64,000 nucleotides of DNA. It comes from Bryum argenteum (taxonomy: Eukaryota > Streptophyta > Bryopsida > Bryales > Bryaceae). A program made the position numbers and the translations under genes. The stretch lies in NCBI GenBank assembly GCA_037043015.1, contig CM073322.1, positions 22,038,364-22,102,363 on the forward strand, written 5' to 3'. The notes beneath the pieces were generated by a model. The model made no database searches and was not told the DNA's origin. It saw nothing but the letters and a program-made list of their open reading frames with translations. Positions 20,932-32,199 of the stretch are shown here, in pieces. Position 1 is the stretch's first letter. The number at the start of each line of letters is the position of its first letter.

Positions 20932-22089
20932 AAACGAACGGCCGTTCGTAAGTCGACATTGGGTATAATTCAGTAGGTTACGAACGGCCATTCGTGACGA
21001 GGAAGAGACCATATTAATAAGTAACACTAATGGAATACAAAGGGTCGTAAGTAGAAATATGCAGTGAAAAACAAACTACCGTTCGTAAAATGTCATTGAA
21101 GTTTAACTAGGAATCGAACAGCCCTGTATAGTGTGAATGTCAATATTATAGTCAATCCAATCAATAACGAACGCCCGTTTGTAAGGTGAATATAGAAGGA
21201 AATATACATGGTCAACTTAACAGTAATTTGTTTGCTGAAAGAAGAGTACCCAAGTTAGATGACAAACGACGGTTTGTAACGTCGAAGAGACCATAATAAA
21301 CAACACTAATGGAATACGAAGGGTCGTAAGTAGAACCTGCAATTTATGTAGTGAAAAACGAACAATCGTTTGTTAGTTAACATCAATGTTTACACAAATT
21401 ATAGAATGAAATCTTAATATCAATATTATAGACATTCCAAACAATAACGAACGCCCGTTCGGAAGGTGAATATAGAAGGAAATATACATGGTTAACTTAA
21501 CAATGTCATTTGTTTGCTGAAAGAAGAGTACACAAGCTAAATGACAAACGGTCATTCGTAGCCCCATGCTCTGTTATGGGAGGCCAAGCTCAACCGTTTG
21601 TTAGTTAACACTTGTAGGCCCAACGTCACGAACATGCAATAGTAAACAAGTCAATTAAAAATAGGGAAACAATGGTTCCATACCTCTGAAGTAGCAACAT
21701 GTGAGCACTGTTAGTCAGATCAGGAGATCGTTAACTTACGAGCGACAGTTCGTAATTATGAACCCTTCTACAATGGAGGAATCTTTAACCTATGAAATTT
21801 AGTCCAAGGAATTGCATGGAAGTATGTTAGAAGTTTACCAGAACTAGGTGAGGTAGAAAATTTACGAACGGCCTTCTGTAAGTTGATAGAAAATACGTAG
21901 ATAAAGGAATTGCGAAGTTAAGGTTGCTGCTAACTTCAGACGATTAAAAGGCTACCTAGGATATCCTCAGCAATAATAATCTAAAGTAGAAACAACTGCT
22001 ATAGACCGAGTCGTGACTCAGACTTATGGAACTGCAGAGGATCTAAAACTCTGCAAATAGAATAGGAACTTACGAACGGGCGTCCGTAA
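20932..22089. repeat. dispersed palindrome family, right cluster
   Basis: About eleven copies of the TTACGAAC N4 GTTCGTAA family at roughly 20932, 20978, 21069, 21165, 21259, 21356, 21445, 21541, 21736, 21862 and 22070. Early copies are spaced ~45-105 bp, later ones 120-210 bp. Several vary (GACAAACGACGGTTTGTAAC, ATAACGAACGCCCGTTTGTA) but keep dyad symmetry. The 21165 and 21445 copies lie in a larger locally duplicated segment (shared GGTGAATATAGAAGGAAA). Confidence 0.85.
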
Positions 22090-22688
22090 ACCATGATGTG
22101 CAATGACATATCTTGTGGTGCAATCGGACCGCTTACAATTCCTACCTGTCTGAAATCTCAGGAATCGACGATAATAGATTCCTGTCGCGAATGTCGAGTT
22201 TGTCCCTCTACATCACAGAACTACAAACGTCCAATCTTGATGATTCGGAAAGAAGTGAAGTTCTGCCCGAAGACTGCTCTAACATTGAATGGGATAAGTG
22301 ACTCTGCGCAGTCTATATCCCCGGAGCCATCAAATGTGAATGACAATGTCATGTTTAAACTGGCAGTGGAAAAACCCATGCTGAATGAACAATACCGTTG
22401 GAAAGTATTCCGTTGTATCTCTGTACTGTGTTTGATGAGTAAGCCCGGTGTGTTAATAATTACATTATGCTCAAATGCGTCCACTGGTAAACTTATTGTT
22501 CGTCTGGAGGATAATCATCCGTTTGATATTCAGTTCTGCATGAATGAAACTAGTTCACTAGGGGAACCATGGAAGATGAGCATAATGAACAGCCTGGATC
22601 CATATCTTCAGAATCAACACGGAACGTACAATGTAGCAGCTGTTTGGTCACGCTTGATGAGGATATCAATTGATAAATTTGCAACCAT

Positions 22689-22805
22689 TTACGAACTGCA
22701 GTTCGTAAAGCAAGGTCTGCTCGAGCATGTCAGGTAGCACAGGGCTCGAGTTTCATTTGTGATCGCAACTTGCACAACACGTAGGTTACGAACTACTGTG
22801 CGTGA
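22689..22805. repeat. two palindrome copies in and beside an exon
   Basis: A perfect TTACGAAC-TGCA-GTTCGTAA at 22689-22708 lies in the coding frame (reads YELQFVK). A degenerate copy at 22786-22805 lies in the probable intron 22734-22845. Confidence 0.85.
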
Positions 22806-24240
22806 CCGCACTATTCTTTGACGCTGAATTGCTTTGCTGGCACAGTCCTTCCGGGAGAGAGCTATACAGTCTCTGAGCCACACCATCAAACATGAGAATC
22901 CCAATCGGCCCATTACTATCGAGTGGGAGAAGAGGGGCGAACGCCAGATAATTATGGCACCAGACAACGTGTGGCTGAAATGGGAGAAAGTTCTCAAGAA
23001 CTTCGAGTCTGGTGATTTAATCGACCTTGATACGGGGAGGGAAGTACGGTATTCACCAAATGCCAAGGAGCAGACTAATCTGCAAATTATAAGCGCCACC
23101 TCCTTCCGTGGACTCGCGAGCTTAACAACGGGGCAACTGTAGGAGGCAGCAGATTACATCCTCGCAAACCCCCCGCATATTTATCTCGGAAAAGCCCAAC
23201 GGACCTGGACTAGGGCTCTGTCATTAGACAAGCACTATGAGAAGAGGAAGTGGAAGGACGTCATCGTCAAAGCCATTGGAGATCAAATTTCGTACGTGAA
23301 GAACGAAGGTAATCCCTTTTTCGACCAATGTCAGCAGCTACGATCCAAAGAATGGAGGGCATGGAAGAAGAAAACTCTGTTTTCTTTGTGCATCATGCAG
23401 TGTATATACTTCAGTGAGGGGATGGAGAGCTTCATCAAGGATACTATCGCAGTGAATAGGAAGAGTCCAGAGTTTCCCCCGAAGATTTGCCTGAAGAGAA
23501 TTGACCAGGCCATAGTGAATGACACGCGAACAGAGGACGTTCGCGCGGGCAACTGGTTTGTATTTGTACCCTGGAAGACCACGGAGAATAGACCGTCGAA
23601 CATAACTGCAGAGTTTGGACCAGTTGGCGTGCTGGAGAAGGAGGTAACGAGGCCATTGAAGTCGAGGAGGCTTACCGCGGGGATTCTGGACCTCCGCCAC
23701 TTTCCTCCGGTGTCGACGGCAGCCGAGATTACAACCAGCTGACAAAGCATGATCGACAACATTCGGTCGAGGACGGAGAAAATTGGATTCGCCAACATGA
23801 AGGCGTGGATGATAATTGCTCCCGCGGACCGGCAAAGCTACGTGGACATGCTTAATATGAATTTCTTCAAGGAGCATCGCCGTAAGCATGTCCAGTACAC
23901 TATATGGTGGGCAAGCCAATGGCGAAGGCGAAGAAGGCGCACGTCGACTCAATCACGTACCTGGAGTCCAAGTTCATCTTCCCCGATGGGCGTCCGTACT
24001 TCTTCTCTGATGAAATTGCTAAAGAGACGCTGATTGGAAAGCAATTTGAGAAGCAAGAGTTCTACGGGGCAGAGCACAAGGACTTCATTTTGAGTGACGA
24101 ATTGCGAATGGAGACGTATCTGCGATTTCTTTCCCGCCACACGCAAAAGAACGACAACATCATTCTGGCATTTGCCGACACCAAAGCCCTGCGTGCTTGC
24201 CGGGTAAGTTCTGAGCCGTCTCTATCATGTTTGGGTTTGC

Positions 24241-24299
24241 ATACAAACGACAGTTCGTGAACAAGATATACCATTGCAATGACGAACGGTAGTTCGTAA
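24241..24299. repeat. two palindrome copies in the last intron
   Basis: ATACAAACGACAGTTCGTGA (24241-24260) and ATGACGAACGGTAGTTCGTA (from 24279), 38 bp after the splice donor at 24203. Confidence 0.8.
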
Positions 24300-24845
24300 G
24301 TCAGTTCTTGTTGAGGGAGACTCCGATTTTCCAATTACAGATTTTGACTATGTGATTCTGGACTATGTAGTTGTGGACTTATTCCATAACTATATATATA
24401 TATTCTTTACTTTTCCCCCATAGCAGGGTTATGTCTCTCCCCCTCCGAATCTAGGACTGTCCATACCATAGATGATTATAAATATGCGGATTTAGATCAA
24501 TTGAGGGAGTGGCGAAGATGATACTTTTCATATAAAGCTTTGTAAAATTGAGCAATGGAATTAATGAAACCATGAGTATGTATTTCAGACCTGGGCTCGT
24601 ACTTCCCATTGCACCTGTTGTATATTCAGGTTCCCTATCTCCACAGGAATGCCACGCAAAAAATACCTGACCTTAGGACTGTCGGGCAAATGCATTACGA
24701 CAGTTGTCATCGCTTGAATCTCAAGGACATGGAGTCTGCCGAGTGTTCGGACTATCCGATGGTACATTCCGAAAGCGACTCCTCCGTTACTCCGCGTGCG
24801 TATGAGGACAATGCCCACTCCGGTTCCGTCCTGGGATCATCCTGA

Positions 24846-25250
24846 AGGAAGCCCACGTCACGAGTACCGAGTCACATGTAAAAATAAAAAAAATAATGTC
24901 ATATCATCTGTAATGTACAACATAAGAAAGTAGCAAAATGATATATATTCCCAAGAAAATAACATGAAAATAGAAAAATAAACTTGGGAGAAAGTAGTAT
25001 ATTAATTGACATCAAAAGTATTCAACGATGCATCTCCCGCTTACAAATTATTTTGGGCTTCCCCTTTTTAGAATGGAAGTCACATTGACTTGGTGTTAAT
25101 TAAAGCAGACAATTATTTCTTAGTGTTATAAGACTCCATCTTAGTGAGTAATGCAATAAGCATGAGCATGGTGGTTGACATTTTGCTATACAAATGTAAT
25201 CATGTGGTCGTATTTGGCAATACCTGCAACACTTGAGTCTCTAATTCTTG
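24846..25250. other. no gene seen
   Basis: AT-rich sequence downstream of the stop at 24845; it should hold the 3' untranslated region. Confidence 0.5.
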
Positions 25251-25900
25251 CCTTCCTTGAGCTGCTCCATCTCCTCTGCCCCTAGATCCCATGGGGTCTT
25301 TACAGTCTTCAGTCCCTCACTAATTAGCTTCTGTGACCATGTGATGTCGTGTTGATCCAAGACAACCACCGTAACGCTGCGCATGGAGAGGATTTTTGTG
25401 AGCTTAATGATTTTTAGGATTTAAGGTCATGAGACTTGGTAGTAGAGAGTAGACTTGGTATTGAGCTTCTTCCATTCCTTGCTCAGAACTTAAACCCAGG
25501 GAATGGCAGGCTTCTCTGTCGGGATTTCCTTGGTTCCGATCTCTTGGATCACAGAATTAGTAGCACTGACAATTGTTACTTCTACTGATACTGTAATCCA
25601 AGTGCTTGACGCTAAGGGAATCCCGATAAAGAAGCCTGCAATTCCATGGATTTAAGTTTTGAGCGAGGGGCGAGAAAAATCTATTATCCTTTCTATTCTT
25701 GCATTGCCTTAGAATATCCTAAGAACCAGTAAGTGCTCGAAAATGCTCTCTACGGTTCGGCTTGCGTATAATGCCTTCGATCAACTCGACATCACATGCT
25801 CACAAACGCTTATTGGTGAGGGACTGAATACTGTGAATATTTGGAGGAAGTGGAGATGGAGCATTTGAAGGAAGACAAGATTTAGAGACAGGAGTCTTGA
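25251..25900. repeat. inverted duplication of a short coding segment (fold-back)
   Basis: The minus strand of 25251-25570 and the plus strand of 25572-25900 are diverged copies of one sequence, centred near 25571. The minus arm contains, in order, a short frame ending EIPTEKPAIPWV-stop and one reading LDQHDITWSQKLISEG ... EEMEQLKEGKN-stop. The plus arm has the same order with GIPIKKPAIPWI-stop and then a decayed copy of the second. A transcript would fold into a ~320-bp imperfect hairpin. The parent gene is not recognised. Weaker copies of the GAGGAGATGGAGCAGCTCAAG motif occur near 26820. Confidence 0.75.
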
Positions 25901-26159
25901 AGCTATTGGGAAGGACCTCTGACGAAGGTGTGAGAGAAGTTGGGATTCTTGACTAGTTCACACATGATATTACCTCTTAGTTTTGCTTGCTTGTCTCATA
26001 TTTTCCTGACAACTCCAGCTACTTCAAAGGTAGTGTGAAATTGAGGGAGAAAAGATTGAAACTTAGTGAAAAGAAGTTCCTCGTCGACTTGTAGCTAGAG
26101 TTGCCGGGAGAATATGGGACGAGCAAGTAAGACTAGGCGTAAAACTCATGACTGAATGT

Positions 26160-26830
26160 CATTGGGCTTAATTTCAAAGTCTTCAACCACTGACAACTCA
26201 GCGTTCATACCTATATAACGTGAAGTTGATGAAATGCAATCATCGTGACGACGAGCACAAAGAGAATTTTGAGGCACTCCTTCTACAGCGTGGAGAGGCT
26301 ATATTCATCGTCGTAAAGATCCTCTATACGCGTGACTGCTCCAAAATGCACTTCATGCTTAGTGGTACGATGATTGTCTTAGTTCTAATTTAACATTATA
26401 TAATTACGAAGGCTTGTTTGTCAGTGACTGAAGACTATGGAGGAACATAGAAGTTCAATGTCCCATGCAAATGAACGGTCATGTTGGTCCGGAACGACTG
26501 AAAACTAGCAGTCTGCACAGGTCTTCTGCCAGTACTCTGTAACGAACTAGCGTTCATGACCACATGTTGTCAAGTTGACAGAAGGCAATCGACGTGACGC
26601 TGATCATGAAGTGCATTTTTGGACATTAATAAATAAGGTTATGTCAGACTTTAAAGATACTCCTAAAGAGCCTTCAATACGCGTGGGTGATCAAAAATAC
26701 AGTTCATTCTGAGCGTTACGTGGATTGTCTTCTATAAACTTCACATCCCATGGTTATGATAGTTTGTTTGTTACTGACTAGAGACTTTTGAGTCCGCTCA
26801 GGTTCTAGAGGCCGAGGAGATGGAGCAGCT
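26160..26830 (+). repeat. degenerate ~350-bp tandem duplication
   Basis: GTTGATGAAATGCAATCATCG (near 26223) matches GTTGACAGAAGGCAATCGACG (near 26572), and CTATACGCGTGACTGCTCC matches CAATACGCGTGGGTGATCA ~350 bp further on. One more copy of the palindrome family (TAACGAACTAGCGTTCATGA) lies at 26540-26559. Confidence 0.6.
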
Positions 26831-27349
26831 CAAGTTGTGATGATGCAGGAATTGCGAAGGAGATGAAGACTGCTTCAAAGTCCTCGACAATATAGATAGC
26901 ATGATATTTAAAGGAGGTGCACTACATGACTTCTTCAACATCTCCACTGTACGACTCGTTCAAACAAGAAGCTATTACTACGAGTCCATTATCGGAATCA
27001 AGTCGCGTAATGCAGCAATTTAGCCTTTACAACTTACTGTGTAGTTGGGAGATTATGAAATGTTGTGCAGTAGCTATGTGAAAATAGAGGATTAAATTGC
27101 AGTTTTCAGATAATCGGGCTATGTGCACCAAGTGTATGTAAATTGTATAGATGATGATCATGTGTTGATTTTTTCATTTCAAATCCACTAGAAGTATATA
27201 CTGCAAGCCACAAGACATGCGTTGAGTATCAAGAACGGAGGTGTGATATTACAGAATATGAAGGTGGTATTATGGAAAATGAGTGACGATGTATATAAAG
27301 TAGTGATATTATCCAGAGAATTGTGATCTAACAAAATAAACCATTCCAT
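26831..27349. other. no gene seen
   Basis: Non-coding; contains the GAGGAGATGGAGCAGCTCAAG fragment but no extended frame. Confidence 0.5.
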
Positions 27350-28400
27350 GTAAGCACCATTTTAGTGGTGCCATTTTAGTATGGTCATTGTGGTTAATGA
27401 AATATACAACAGTTGTTAAAAAGTGTACAGTTATTGTCGCAAAATACATAGTAGCTGTCAAAACATATACGCTTATTGCAAATAAATGTACAAATACTCT
27501 AAAGAAATATATACTTTGTGTAAAGAATTATACGGTTATTGTAAAGAATTGATACTTTAATTGTATATTTCTTTTAAAATTATACGGTTTGTGTACAATA
27601 CAAATTTAAAAAATCGCACTACCTAGTATTTGTAAAGAAAATAGCAGTAGAGGAATGTACAAATAAAGAAGTATTCAATACTTATAGAGAAATTTACAAT
27701 AAATGTAAAGAAATATACACTTAGTGTAAAGAATTATACGGTTTCTGTAAATAACCCTACACCCTAATAGTGAAGAAATATTGTATATTTTTAAAGAATC
27801 ATACGGTTATCGTACAATACAAATAATTAAATAGTTATTGTAAAAATATACCTAGTATTTGTATAGGAATGTTCGTAAAGAAGTATTCAATGCTTATAAA
27901 GAAAAAGAAAGACGTGTAAAAGTAAGCAATTGTACATATGCAATAAAGAAATAAATGTAAAGATAAAGAAACATACATAAAGATAAAGATATATACGTAA
28001 AGATAAAGAAGCATACGTAAAGATTAAGATACATACGTATTAAAGATAAAGAAACGAATTTAAAGATAAAGAAATATGCGCAACCATAAAGAAATACATA
28101 AAAAGAAAGTACAAATACAATGGGAGAGTACTAAAATACATCATTCTAAATTATTAAAATACGTTTTTTAAATGAAGTAATACGGGGAAATAACAATATT
28201 ATACATATATTAGATGAAGAAATACTTAGAAAGAGAATGGAATCCATCCGAAAGAAATGTCTTATACGTGTAAAGAAATATTTAGTACATGTATAGGAAT
28301 TTACAATACATTTTCACAAACTTTATACACTTGTAAAGAAATATACCATATTTGTACAGAACTTTGAAAGAAGCGAAACAAAAGTTCAAATTTTTGAAAT
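27350..28400. repeat. A/T-rich degenerate TAAAGAAATATAC repeats
   Basis: Variants of GTAAAGAAATATACG and AAAGATAAAGAAA recur dozens of times at irregular 15-35 bp spacing, with no open frame. The A-rich strand reads rightwards throughout. Confidence 0.75.
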
Positions 28401-31292
28401 ATAAAATTATTTTAGAAATTGCAATTTGCATATTATTAAATTAATGACGTGGCATTTCACCAATATTGGATGGTCATACTATTAGGCATGGCCAAAATAG
28501 CAAGGATTGGCCAATTTAACCAATATGGTGTTATAGTCTAAATTTTTCTAAGTATATGATCATTTCCTATGTGTCAAAAAGAATTATGGTATAGGTATTT
28601 AAGTATATTATCATATGAAATTGTTACAGTTGAAGTCAAATTGTATGATGCAAATCATAAGTTGTTATTCTAAGATGGCAAACAAACATGTAGAGTGGGC
28701 ACTCTTTGACATTTACACAAACATCCTTAAATAAATCATCAAATATGGACATTGTCCTTCTATTACTTTTCTACCCGCTCACCTCCGAATCTTTGTTTGT
28801 GCTTGTCCAACACTCCACCATGTGATATAATGTAGTTTCAAGACACTCTTAGTTCAAACAAATTAATGATTAATTGATTGATAATGATTAGAATAAAAAT
28901 AATGTAATCAATGCATACCTTACATGAACACCTTTATTAACTGAGCTCAATCATTTTGAAAGATCATAAGGCACTTAATTTTGGCCTTGCTAGATAAAAA
29001 TCCCTCTATACTCATCCTAATCAGCGTTCAAATTGGGTGGTTAACCCCTAAAGTCGACCAAGCCTCAAACTACCTTGAATGTCTAAGAATTGGCAAATAC
29101 TACCCACTTTTTATGCAAGGTGAAAGTTTTTCAATTTTGATGAAATTTTAAGTATGTAACCATGAGATCAAGTTCTTAACTTGTATGTATTTATGTATAT
29201 CAAATCTCATATTCACATTCCTTACTGATTGTGAGATCATAATATTTAAAGTCAAGGAAAAAGTTATTTTTCTTTGTTGTCGAAAGGGTAACTATTTATT
29301 TTTGGGCAGAAGAGACCATGGTAGAAACTTTGATTTGTGGCTCTTTACACCCTTGTTCCTAGGGAGTTAAAAATGTGTCCATGCAAGTTTTACACTCATG
29401 CAACCTTAAGAACCTTAAGAATAGCTTAATTAATCATATGGAGGTATGTTGTAAAAAGTTCAACTTCATGCGAGCTTAAAATTGTAAGCCAGAAGGTAAG
29501 TAACCAAACCCCAAACGACCAGAATATGGCGTCAGTCAACTTTAGGAGTTAAAACTTGTGACCTTGCTAAACTATTTATGTGAAATATAATTGCTAAATT
29601 AGGTAGTCAAACAATATGACCTTCCTAAATGTATAGAAAAGTAACATAACTCAAATCACATGATTGGGTGAACCAACTTGAAGAACTTACTATTGCAAGT
29701 TTGAGATTCAATTTTCTTATATTTTCAATTCAATTTGATACAACAAGGTATAACCCCTAGACGTCCCTGGGGTATTTTTAGGCAAAAACTTGATTTTGAA
29801 AGAAGTGTCATAGATGAAAATAAATACAAGCTATTTTAAATCTCAATTGTAGAAACTTGAAATTCACATGATGTAAATCATGTGGACCAAAACTTGACAC
29901 ATAGAACCTTATACATTGCGAGAACATAACGTATTAGTTAAATATATTACCCTTTCCACATTCAAGTGACAATACTACCAACATGAAATTTGCATCAAAA
30001 ACTAGTTCACCAACTAACAAGCTATCGATCTTCATCTCAAGGACTATATTGTACCAAAAAATTCATCATAAATTATATTTGCTCAAGTAGTAGCCTTGCA
30101 ATGGTAAAAACCAACAAACATTTTACAAAGAAAAAATAGTTCAAAACTAGACTCCTTGCATTCAAATTCATGCCTTCTCATCAATACAACTTTGATAGGT
30201 TCAAGGTTCTACCACTAAAACAAGGCTATGATTAAAGTCCATCCCAAAAAATAGATTCAAAATCTAAGGATGGATGAAGGAGATATAACTCCTCAAAATT
30301 CATCCACTTTTTTACTTTTTTCATCGTAGAAACATTGTTGCAGATTCAATACCAAGTCATCCGGGTCAGAAAGATTTCAACTACAAAGTTGTTAGGATGC
30401 ATCTAAAGATCACACTTATGTATAAATAAATAAATAAATCATGAAAAACTATTTTTGATCTCACATGATTAACTTGCAATGACAAAACATTCCAAATATT
30501 TGAAAACCCACAAACAAGAGCTGCCTCTACTAGAATGCATGTCATTTATTCATACTTTATTGTGTGGGTCTAAGTTCTTTACCACACAAAGTAGACTTAA
30601 TTTGTAACCCAAGTGATCTTATTCAGTATGAAGTCCGGATGAAAAAGTTATGGCTCTTCAAAGTTTGTGCCCTTCATCCTTAATGTCAACATTAGGGATG
30701 TTTAGAGGTTAAGGACAATTTGAGTTAGTAGAAAGAGCCTAGGCATTAAGATATGAGGTTTCATTTAAACCTAATCAAGTATTCATTAGGAACCCTTTGG
30801 TGTAAAACTAGGATTATAAACCATTCATATAGGATGATATCCAAACAATACTTGAGAACAATACGAATATTGTAATCATACACATTAGCATGTTTTTTCA
30901 TGCAATACAAGGTTATTACGCTTTTACTTTTCAAATTTGAAGTCTTGATTTAGAAACTTCATGCAAATTGTATAATATATTAGATACCAAAAATATCAAA
31001 TACCATAAACCATCTTAATCTCTATATTTTTATATATAAAAAGAATAGTGTCTGCTTAGAATTGTGATTCTTTGCTAATAAATAATTACTAGCCTTTTAT
31101 TGTTACTAAGAACTAGTAGATCTAATTAACATGCCAAGGAAAGAGAGAAACAAAATGAAGAAGCTAATGTCGAAAAGAAAAACATGGGACCAAGGGAGAG
31201 AAACAAGGAGAATAGAAAAAGGAGAACGGGGGAATGAGGGAATAGGGGAATAGGGCACAAGGAAATGGGGGCAAGAGGAAACGGGAGAATGG
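28401..31292. other. no gene seen
   Basis: About 2.9 kb of AT-rich sequence with no convincing frame, promoter or repeat. 31130-31290 is purine-rich (GGGAGAA/GGGGAAT tracts) beside the CACTA terminus. Confidence 0.55.
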
Positions 31293-31460
31293 CACTACAA
31301 GGATGGTACTCTACGAACTACGGCAAAAACGTAGTCTTTTACACTGTGATACTACGAGTCTTGCTCCCAGAAATCGTAGTGGATACTATAGGCTACCGTA
31401 GTTAAAAATATTACTACGATGGGGTGTAGTTTGCGCTACGCCGTGTATGATACTGGGGAA
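31293..31460 (+). mobile_element. terminus of a CACTA (En/Spm-type) transposon
   Basis: Starts CACTACAAGGATGG, the signature of CACTA ends. The next 150 bp carry eight CTACG/CGTAG motifs in both orientations, typical subterminal repeats to which the element's own TNPA-type protein binds. The matching opposite terminus was not found in the window. A TNPA-like gene relic lies just inside. Confidence 0.65.
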
Positions 31461-32199
31461 CTCCAAGTTCCCATGATGACGGTGTTCCCAGGTGCCCGAA
31501 TTGCTAGGAAGGGCCCACCATATGTGGGTTATTATTTTCCGAAAGTTTACAATTACTCTACCCCTGGATTAAAGTAAATTCCCAACTTACATGCGTGCTG
31601 GTGGTAAATATGGGGCGTAATTTCGTCCTTGGGTTATGTCTAATTACAGTTAGTGCCACGTACACATGTCTTTTTTATATTTTTATTGTTTGAATATATT
31701 TCTACCTATATCTTGTAAAGTTTAGTAATTTTAAGTACAAGGATCCTTTATTTACAATGAATGCCACGTGGATACTAGAAGACGTGGCAGTATTTAGCAA
31801 AAAGTATTATAACTTTTATGATGACCAGTCCCATGGTTCAACGTGGAGTTCTCTCATGTGTCATACCATGACCTAATTTCTTTTAGCCCCTCTCCACCGA
31901 TTATCCCGACTAAGGGTTAACTGAAATACGAATTTGCAGCAAAAAACACTTACAAGACCATGGCTACTAAATTATAAAATGTTCTGAGTCTCAGAGTATG
32001 TAAGTGGACAATCCTATGTACCATTATACATGACAGAATCGTTAAAGGCACATTTGCCTAGAGTTCCTGCATATCTTCAAGATTCAGTACAAATGTAGCT
32101 GTGATATATACAAGTATCTGAAGAGCACTTGTAAATTTGATACAACAACATAGTAAGGAACGTGCGAAGGGCATGCTACGGATTTACAACAAATTGCTC

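Larger units (their letters stand above)
22162..24845 (+). pseudogene. unrecognised multi-exon gene, possibly methyltransferase-like (interrupted)
   Basis: Exon 1 from acceptor CTCAG|GAATCG (22162) holds CRECRVC and runs to ~22733. A second block from acceptor GGCACAG|TCC (22846) runs to donor CGG|GTAAGT (24203), interrupted by TAG (23140), TGA (23740) and a shift near 23905. The last exon (acceptor TATTCAG|GTT, 24630; stop 24843-24845) is Ser/Asp-rich. The middle contains conserved-looking segments (NRPITIEWEKRG, IIMAPDNVWLKWEKVL, MKAWMIIAPADRQSY, QKNDNIILAFADTKALRACR). The last two faintly resemble strands of a Rossmann methyltransferase, and the overall plan (acidic tail after the last domain) parallels the gene at 49.4-53.2 kb. 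Palindromes sit in its introns and one inside coding sequence (22689-22708). Function unassigned. Confidence 0.5.

Noticed and set aside
22734..22845. Clean intron joining the first two coding blocks of the 22-24.8 kb gene
   Set aside because: GT and AG signals exist, but the splice would change phase relative to the downstream frame; left as a possible intron only.
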